Shown here piece by piece: positions 57,846-64,000 of a stretch of 64,000 nt of DNA. Made by a program: the position numbers and the translations under genes. The notes under the pieces were generated by a model, which did not search any database, was not told the origin of the DNA, and saw only the letters and a list, made by a program, of their open reading frames with translations. This DNA is from Enchytraeus crypticus (Eukaryota; Annelida; Clitellata; Enchytraeida; Enchytraeidae). Location of the stretch: assembly GCA_905160935.1 (NCBI GenBank), contig CAJHZI010000484.1, forward strand, positions 922,501 to 986,500, written 5' to 3'. The stretch's first letter is position 1. Every line of letters starts with the position of its first letter.

Positions 57846-59880
57846 AATTATGCAATATCTTTATTATTAATTAATTTGAATTATTTGGTAATTGTTATTT
57901 GAAATTAATTACTATTAATTGCTTGATAGGCTAACGAATTCAATCAGTAGCCTACACTGATTAATCTACTAATCTTTAAACTCTACTAATTCCTTATTGC
58001 ACATCGGAGATAATATCATAGTACTCGAGGTTGTCGTGGACGACAGAATTGTACTTTAATCTTCTTTTTAAAATGTACAAGTCTCTTGCATTGTTGCATC
58101 AATATGTCTCGTGCAGGTACATAATATTTGGTTAACTTTTCTATATATATAATTTTAGCTATTTAATAAATTATAATATACTAGTATATTAACTTTCGTA
58201 CTTGCGATATTTCGACTCTACTTTTTCAAAAAATTCAAACTTTAATAAATGATATAAATAAATTAGTTTTGCTAGATTATCAATTATTATATTAAAATTA
58301 TTATTGTAAGCCATCGTCATACCAATCAACACCACTATTTGTAAATTTATTTTACTTTATGAGAAGATTAATCGGAAATGTGCAGTACAACAAAATACTG
58401 CTTATTTTTCTATTAGATCTATAAGAGCTATTAATAATGATATTCAACACTTTTCTTTTCGTATCTTTAAATTGGTAGTTAGCTAAGGCCCGGACATTTT
58501 TCAGGATATTTCTGGAAATATAAAAATTGAGGGTCTTCTTCAGCCAAGGTCAAAGTATCTAATCCATCAGTCATTCATTCAATCAATCAATCAATCGATC
58601 AACCAATCAATCAATTAAGCAAACAATCAGAATTTGACGTTCGGTTCCACGCCATAAGACAATGTCAGGGACGTCTCTAACGTCAAGGATTAGTTGTTAC
58701 ACAGGTCAGATTCAGTAGAATGTATTTATTATATACTTACAGCTGTGGACGTGGGAGGGCTGAGGATATTTTACTCCTCAACTATGCCAGGATTCTCAGG
58801 GGCCGATAGAGATCTGAACATTATCAAGGTCACTGACCTTGAGGGAAAGAACGACACCGAGGTTATCACTAGAGGTAATGGCAAACTGCAATATAATACA
58901 ATACAATGCAATACAATACAATACAATACAGTACTATAAAATACAATACAATACAGTACATTACATTACAATACAATATAATCAAGTATAATGAAATAAA
59001 TTACAATATAATACAATACAGTGCAATATAATGCAATGCACTGCAATGCACTGCACTGCACTGCACTGCAATGCAATGCAATGCAGTGCAAATACAATAC
59101 AATACAATACAATAAAATAGAATACAATGCAATACAATGTAATACAATACAGTACAATATAATGCAATGCACTGCAATGAATGAAATGCAATGAAATGAA
59201 TTGAAATGCAATGCAATGCAATAAATAAAATAATAATAAAGGTTGAACGTTTAACGATATAATGCAGCATAATACAATTCACTACAATACAATACAATAT
59301 ATTACAATACAATACACTGATAAGATACAACGGGAGTCGAAGTGCATTGCAGTCCAATTAGTGCTGCACTGTACTGCACTCTGCTGTACTGTAATGTACT
59401 GTAGTGTACAATACAGCAGAGTACACTGCAGTATTGTACACTACAGTACTATTCAGCGCAGTGCAATACGTTACAGTACAGTGCAGTGCAGTACTGTACA
59501 CTACAATACTGTACAGAGCAGTGCAATACATTTCAGTACAGTAAAGTATCATACTATACAGAACTTGAATTAACTAAGATCTATTGATTGAATGATTGAG
59601 CACAGGTTTGCTAAAGATTACCAGCGTTGCCATGGATTGGGTTGGTAAAGTTCTGTACATAGGAGACCGAGGTCTACACCAGATCATAGCTTGCTCTCTC
59701 ACCACTCACCACTGTTCCACTATCAAACACGTGGGCGACCCCGCATCAGTGGCGCTTAACCCACTACAGAGGTCAGTCCAATGTTCACTCTAATTAGTCT
59801 TCCATCTTTCTGTAGCTCTCTCTTTACTTCTCTCTCTCTCTCTCTTTCTCTCTCTATCTCCTTCTCTCTCTCTCATCTTA

Positions 59881-59935
<55 letters not shown>

Positions 59936-59985
59936 TTCTCTCTGTGTTTCTATCAGACAGCAGAATTTATATACATGTATGTATG

Positions 59986-60028
<43 letters not shown>

Positions 60029-60048
60029 GATATATATATATAATTATT

Positions 60049-60095
<47 letters not shown>

Positions 60096-60143
60096 GATAT
60101 GTATAATTATAATTGTTATTTATGTATATAATTATATATAATA

Positions 60144-60201
<58 letters not shown>

Positions 60202-62719
60202 TGTATTGATAAATAATAGGATGTTTCATTGGAAAGAAAGGCCTTCTGCATCTTTAAATTTAACCTTTTCTGTATAATATATTATACTAAACTCTAAATA
60301 TACTCGTATATACCATAAAAGTTGAACTATTAATAAAATGAAACTTTAGTTGCAAAATCTATTTTATGATATTATTTCTAAAAAACTGATCCATTTATTT
60401 ATGAATGAATGAATTTATTTATTTATTGGTTGACTGATTGATGGATCAATATATTGATAAATGGATTGAATGACTGATTGATATATTGATCCAGTAACTG
60501 ACTAATTGAGTGACTAATTGATTGACTGATTGACTGACTGATTGATTGACTGACTTATTGATTGATTGATTGACTGACAGAAAGCTGTACTGGAGTGACT
60601 GTAGCTCCGCCCACAGTCAGCTCTACTGGAGCAACATGGACGGCACGGATACGGAAGTCCTAACTCAGCTGAGCAGAGAGGGATGTATAGAGGAACTGCA
60701 GGTGGACCTGCTTCAGGACACTCTCTACTGGATCAATAGAGGCATCAGTTCAACTCAGCTCATCAACTCTATGCGTCTAGACACTAAGCGCGTTACGGTC
60801 CGTATGCTAACACGGTTCAATATAATTAGTTCAGTAATTTCTAATCTACACCATCATCATCTTACTGATCAATATAACGTCCCTGACATTGCCTTATGGC
60901 GAGGAACCAGACGTTAAAGTCTTTTGATTTCTTGATTTCTTGATCTACCCATAAATCCCAGTTTAAATGGAGTCGGGATGTGACCTTCTCCACTCCGCTC
61001 TGTCCCATACCATATCATGACATCAGTCAATCCCCAATAATTTCATTCCTTTTGGAAAATATTGTAGCAATTTCTGGCAGGCTAGGTCAGCAATTTCTAT
61101 TACAAGTCATACTACAATTATTCGTGTTTATTTGTTTATTTTAATTCCTTTGAAAATCAAAATATATTTCATAATCCTGTCAGTTTGATCGAAAATTATT
61201 AAAACTATGCACTTCATAAACACAAGTCTAATTCTGTATTTTACCATCTAAATAATACTTATTACAATTGGCTGAAGACAGTGGCGATATCAGTAATATA
61301 TTCGACCGCGGATCATTGTATGCGGGGTTAAAATCCTGGGCTCGCCCGTCACTGACATCGCTTTCAAGTGAGGAAATTGACTTTAACATTAGCTTTAGTT
61401 TTTTATGTATATAATTACTATTATAAAAACTAGATCCAAACCAACCGCAGAAAGGTTGGTGAGCGCCTAGGCTCCTGAAATTGCTACAAAAACTTAAGCG
61501 AATGGAAAATAGTATTTTTTATCCCGACCCTGGTTAAACTAGACTCTAATGGAGGATGACGATGATGATGACTATAATTTTTTTCTTACAAGAGTCAGCG
61601 ACAACGTCTTGCACAATGGAGCCATGTGGAAATAAAGATTGTGTTATTTTTAACAGGATATATCTCGAATGACGTCAGCCCTTGCTCTATTCGCTGACGA
61701 CCTGTTCTGGACCTACACCTCGGAAAGTGATCAGTACCTGAGTCTCATGACCGATGTCTTTGCTGAGGACAAGTTCGACATGGAGGTCCCAGTGGAGGAT
61801 GATTCCTACAGGAGACATGATCCAACCCTCTTCATGCACGCCATAGTCAATGTGCCGGTCCACATGGCTATAGTGCACAAAGTGCAGCAGCCTGAAGGTA
61901 TCTGCGCATAGTAACGTCGAAAGTGTTATATTGATATTCTGGTAGGTAGGTAGGTAGGTTGTTGGGTAGGTAGGTTGTAGTGTGTTTAACGTCAAGGTTC
62001 AGAAGCACACGGCTTCTCTTCAAGACGACTCGACACACTCGAGCTACCGTTTCTAAGATTAATGTAGCAGTAAGTTACTTGAAGAATCAGACCTTATCTA
62101 TATTAATATTCTGATATTTTAGAAATAGGTCTATTGTGTTAATATTCTTGGTGTTTTACAGAAACTGTGAAAGATGAATAGTTTATCTTGTAGTTGCTGT
62201 AGATCGGTTGTCAAGTGTATTACCAATATAAAATAAAAACAGATATATTTACCTGCTGATTTCGATATTTCAGAATTATTATGATGGAAATAGTGAAATT
62301 TTTGGACCTTCGAAATAATATGTCATTGATTTTTATTTGATGTAAGAGCTTCAAAAAATTCCAACACTGGTTAAACTGGGATTCAAGGGAAGATGATGAT
62401 GATGATGATGATGATAATGATATTTCTTTGGTGTTGGATAGTAAAACACACAACTATTTTACAACGTATTATGTATAAAATATTCTGTTAGATTCAGTAG
62501 GTTTATCTATTAACTGTGAAATATTTTCTATATATTTTGATTCAAACCGCATAAGAACCTTCAAAACCACAAAATGAAAAACTGCAAATAAGTTATAGGT
62601 CGTAGTGAAACAGTTCTTGCAATTTTCGTTTTAACCAGTGACTTTAATAATTGCAATATATATATATATATAATATATGTAATATATATATATATTTTTA
62701 TATATATAATTATATATAC

Positions 62720-62778
<59 letters not shown>

Positions 62779-62791
62779 TATACAATATTAT

Positions 62792-62874
<83 letters not shown>

Positions 62875-64000
62875 TTCCTTAGGTTGTAACAGTCTAATAA
62901 TTATTTAATTTAAATATAGTTATAACTTATTAGAGCTAAACTGGGATTTAATGTAAAATGATGATGATGTAAATAGTTATAATTTCTCTTTTACCACAGC
63001 GCCGAACCCATGCGAGAGATCAGCCTGTAGTCATCTGTGCATGTTGAAATCAGGGGATAAAACAAGCTGCGGCTGTCCCTCAGGGTCGAGTTTAGATACA
63101 GATGGCTTCACTTGTACCCGTAAGTAAGATTATTTAAATTATTCTTTATTATTTTGCGTAATCACTTAATTAAATTCTTTCTTATTATATTACTCAATCA
63201 ATTATTTAAATTATTTCCTTATTATATTACTTAATTAATTATTTAAATTTTTTCCATTTTAAATTACTTAGTCAATTACTTAATTAGTTAATTACTGTCA
63301 AAATCTGAGATATATTTAATATTATCAGCGAGTAGAATTCACATGAAGGTTATATAGTTTATCTACGACTGATTGATTGATACTGATTGATTGATTATCT
63401 ACGACTGATTGATTGATTGTCTACCACTGATTGATTGATTATCTACGACTGATTGATTTATTATCTACGACTGATTGATTGATTATCTACGACTGATTGA
63501 TTGATTATATATGACTGATTGATTGATTATATAAGACTGATTTATTGATTATCTACGGCTGATTTATTGATTATCTAAGACTGATTGATTGATTATCTAA
63601 GACTGATTGATTGATTATCTACTACTGATTGATTGATCACGTAGCTAATTGGAAGGTCCCGAGTGTTGTTGTTGTCAATGATAGACGGCTCGTTAGGATC
63701 GTCCCTGACCTCATAGGATCAAACGACCTTGACATTATATACGAAGCTCCAGATGACGTCACTGCTCTGGCATTTGATTGGTCGTCGAGTAGTCTCTTCT
63801 TCAGCTCGAATAGAAGCAGCGGAGAGTCTAATTCTATATCTCGACTACGTCTGGATCAGACACGAATCAAAGAGTAATTATTATAGTTGCATATATGTTC
63901 AAATATAAATTAAAGAGTAATTTATAATTTAATATTTATTAGAGAGTAATTAAATATGTAATTTTTACATTTTCAGATTAACTAAAATGTACATTAATGA
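55664..64000 (+). CDS. LDL-receptor-related protein (3' partial): signal peptide, EGF, propeller, EGF, propeller
   Basis: Predicted type I cell-surface receptor. Coding exons: 55664-55733, 57260-57529, 58743-58874, 59606-59771, 60581-60797, 61657-61897, 63000-63119, 63645-63873, and 63977 on to the edge. All junction phases agree. Exon 1 encodes [19 protein letters not shown], a good signal peptide, ending in phase 1 as exon 2 needs. Exon 2 encodes an EGF module ([33 protein letters not shown]). About 300 residues of a divergent YWTD-type beta-propeller follow ([58 protein letters not shown]). Next is a second EGF ([33 protein letters not shown]) and the start of another propeller ([19 protein letters not shown]). 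No class A LDL-receptor repeats precede the first EGF, so the order recalls LRP5/6 rather than LDLR or LRP1, but orthology is not established. Intron 1 contains broken LINE pieces. Confidence 0.85.
55796..56945 (+). mobile_element. Broken non-LTR LINE (GGLRPIADG / KRPDG family) in LRP intron 1
   Basis: A reverse-transcriptase fragment (about 55801-55925: [20 protein letters not shown]) is joined to the C-terminal part (about 55938-56538: [69 protein letters not shown]). The KRPDG region resembles restriction-like endonuclease ends of some LINEs. A further piece at about 56806-56945 ([17 protein letters not shown]) belongs, from memory of the family, between those two parts, so this locus is rearranged. 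A 3' AT-rich tail with ATT repeats follows at 56560-56790. Confidence 0.75.
56940..57259 (+). repeat. About 90-105-bp repeat with decoy acceptors and a perfect palindrome, before LRP exon 2
   Basis: GATTGTCACAACGCGTGACGG (56954 on), GATTGTTGCAAAGCTTGACAG (57061-57081), GATTGTTTCAATGCGAAACAG (57153-57173) and the true GATTATCACATGACAG (57244-57259) are related acceptor-like ends spaced about 90-105 bp. Left arm 56980-57022 and right arm 57025-57067 are exact reverse complements (43 bp, 2-base spacer). Confidence 0.8.
57535..57605. repeat. 15-bp repeat next to the LRP exon 2 donor
   Basis: About five copies of ATTACTTAATTATTA begin five bases after the donor at 57530. Confidence 0.88.
57726..57843 (+). 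mobile_element. LINE 3' end with (GA)n tail
   Basis: It reads [20 protein letters not shown] in frame, the end of a LINE ORF2, then GGCAGTGCACTAAG and (AG)n. The best-preserved of the GA-tailed ends. Confidence 0.8.
58562..58685 (-). mobile_element. SINE family C 3' end with (TTGA)n tail
   Basis: Reverse strand: GACGTCCCTGACATTGTCTT, ATGGCGTGGAACCGAACGTC, then a run of TTGATTGATTG. It lies about 60 bases before LRP exon 3. Confidence 0.8.
58880..59560. repeat. Pentamer satellite (ATACA/TGCAA/GTACT), LRP intron 3
   Basis: A 680-bp tract moves from ATACA-type pentamers through TGCAC/TGCAA to mixed TACTG/CAGTA pentamers. A short unrelated stretch lies near 59225-59345. The many ORFs on both strands (CIVLYCI, TVQCS) follow from the 5-bp period having no stop in several frames. 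Confidence 0.9.
59815..60200. repeat. (CT)n then (TA)n runs, LRP intron 4
   Basis: CT-rich 59815-59945, TA-rich 59985-60200 with TATAATTGATATAT interruptions. TTGA repeats (60420-60580) then run to the acceptor of exon 5. Confidence 0.9.
60880..61085. mobile_element. SINE family C end (+) and family D (-), LRP intron 5
   Basis: 60880-60945: AACGTCCCTGACATTGCCTT, ATGGCGAGGAACCAGACGTT, then TTGATTTCTTGATTTC. 60948-61085: reversed family D (AAATCCCAGTTTAAATGG, GTCGGGATGTGACC, ATCAGTCAATCCCC). Confidence 0.75.
61270..61398 (+). mobile_element. SINE family A
   Basis: GGCTGAAGACAGTGGCGATA, decayed B-box GGTTAAAATCC, CTGACATCGCTTTCAAGTGA. A family-D copy follows at 61436-61575 with a GATGATG tail. 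Confidence 0.8.
61982..62062 (-). repeat. Dispersed repeat R (antisense)
   Basis: GACTCGACACACTCGAGCTA and GTTTAACGTCAAGG match the copies at 5156 and 40529. Confidence 0.6.
63360..63640. repeat. 22-bp TTGA-type minisatellite before LRP exon 8
   Basis: About 12 copies of TATCTACGACTGATTGATTG run up to the acceptor GATTGATCACGTAG at 63644. Confidence 0.9.
63870..63950 (+). repeat. Donor copies after LRP exon 8
   Basis: The donor context AAAGA|GTAATT at 63874 recurs as AAAGA|GTAATT at 63917 and AGAGA|GTAATT at 63946, within the short intron that ends at 63976. Confidence 0.6.

Noticed and set aside
58966-59573. Several overlapping ORFs rich in Cys, Ile, Leu and Tyr on both strands
   Set aside because: They are artefacts of the pentamer satellite, which lacks stops in several frames.

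Overview
The window reads as nuclear DNA of an invertebrate animal. It is AT-rich, carries intron-split metazoan genes (lipase maturation factor, a ONECUT-type homeobox gene, ceramide transfer protein, a Gi/o alpha subunit, an LDL-receptor-related protein) and is crowded with tRNA-derived SINEs, LINE ends and micro/minisatellites. One LINE family, with a GGLRPIADG reverse-transcriptase motif and a KRPDG C-terminal domain, is of a type I associate with early-branching marine animals such as sponges and cnidarians. I cannot place the organism more exactly. Exons were assembled by hand from frame, GT/GC-AG sites, matching splice phases and remembered family sequences. No search was run.

Layout, all genes on the + strand: 1408-10497 lipase maturation factor, LMF2-like, 13 exons, 5' end outside the window. 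10498-12687 gap with SINEs. 12688-15130 ONECUT-type CUT plus homeodomain gene, 3 exons, 3'UTR to about 16320. 16323-20416 gap with two minisatellites, a SINE/LINE tail and a LINE C-terminus. 20417-25941 CERT-type ceramide transfer protein, 7 coding exons, complete at 621 codons. 26532-36954 a 10-kb gene-poor stretch with minisatellites, a decayed 5S rRNA-like segment, LINE ends and a cluster of CAGCTG sites. 36955-46726 Gi/o alpha subunit, 8 exons, complete at 354 codons. 47658-55663 gene-poor repeats. 55664-64000 start of an LDL-receptor-related protein (signal peptide, EGF, YWTD-type propeller, EGF, second propeller), running off the right edge.

The genes are unrelated in function and do not form a pathway cluster. 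The most unusual content lies at the intron edges. First, tandem repeats repeatedly include a splice site plus the first or last bases of the adjoining exon, leaving rows of decoy acceptors (LMF2 exons 1, 4 and 12; CERT exons 2, 4 and 6; G-alpha exon 4; LRP exon 2) or decoy donors (G-alpha exon 4; LRP exon 8). Second, about a third of the 36 acceptors I could place are preceded by (TTGA)n tracts where a polypyrimidine tract would be expected. TTGAT fits the loose animal branch-point consensus YTNAY. Third, several SINE families with different heads and tails share one 3' domain, and one of these families has a (TTGA)n tail. Other items are a palindromic Tc1/mariner-type MITE with one duplicated arm, a 43-bp-arm near-perfect hairpin, a GC-AG intron and a 26-nt exon.
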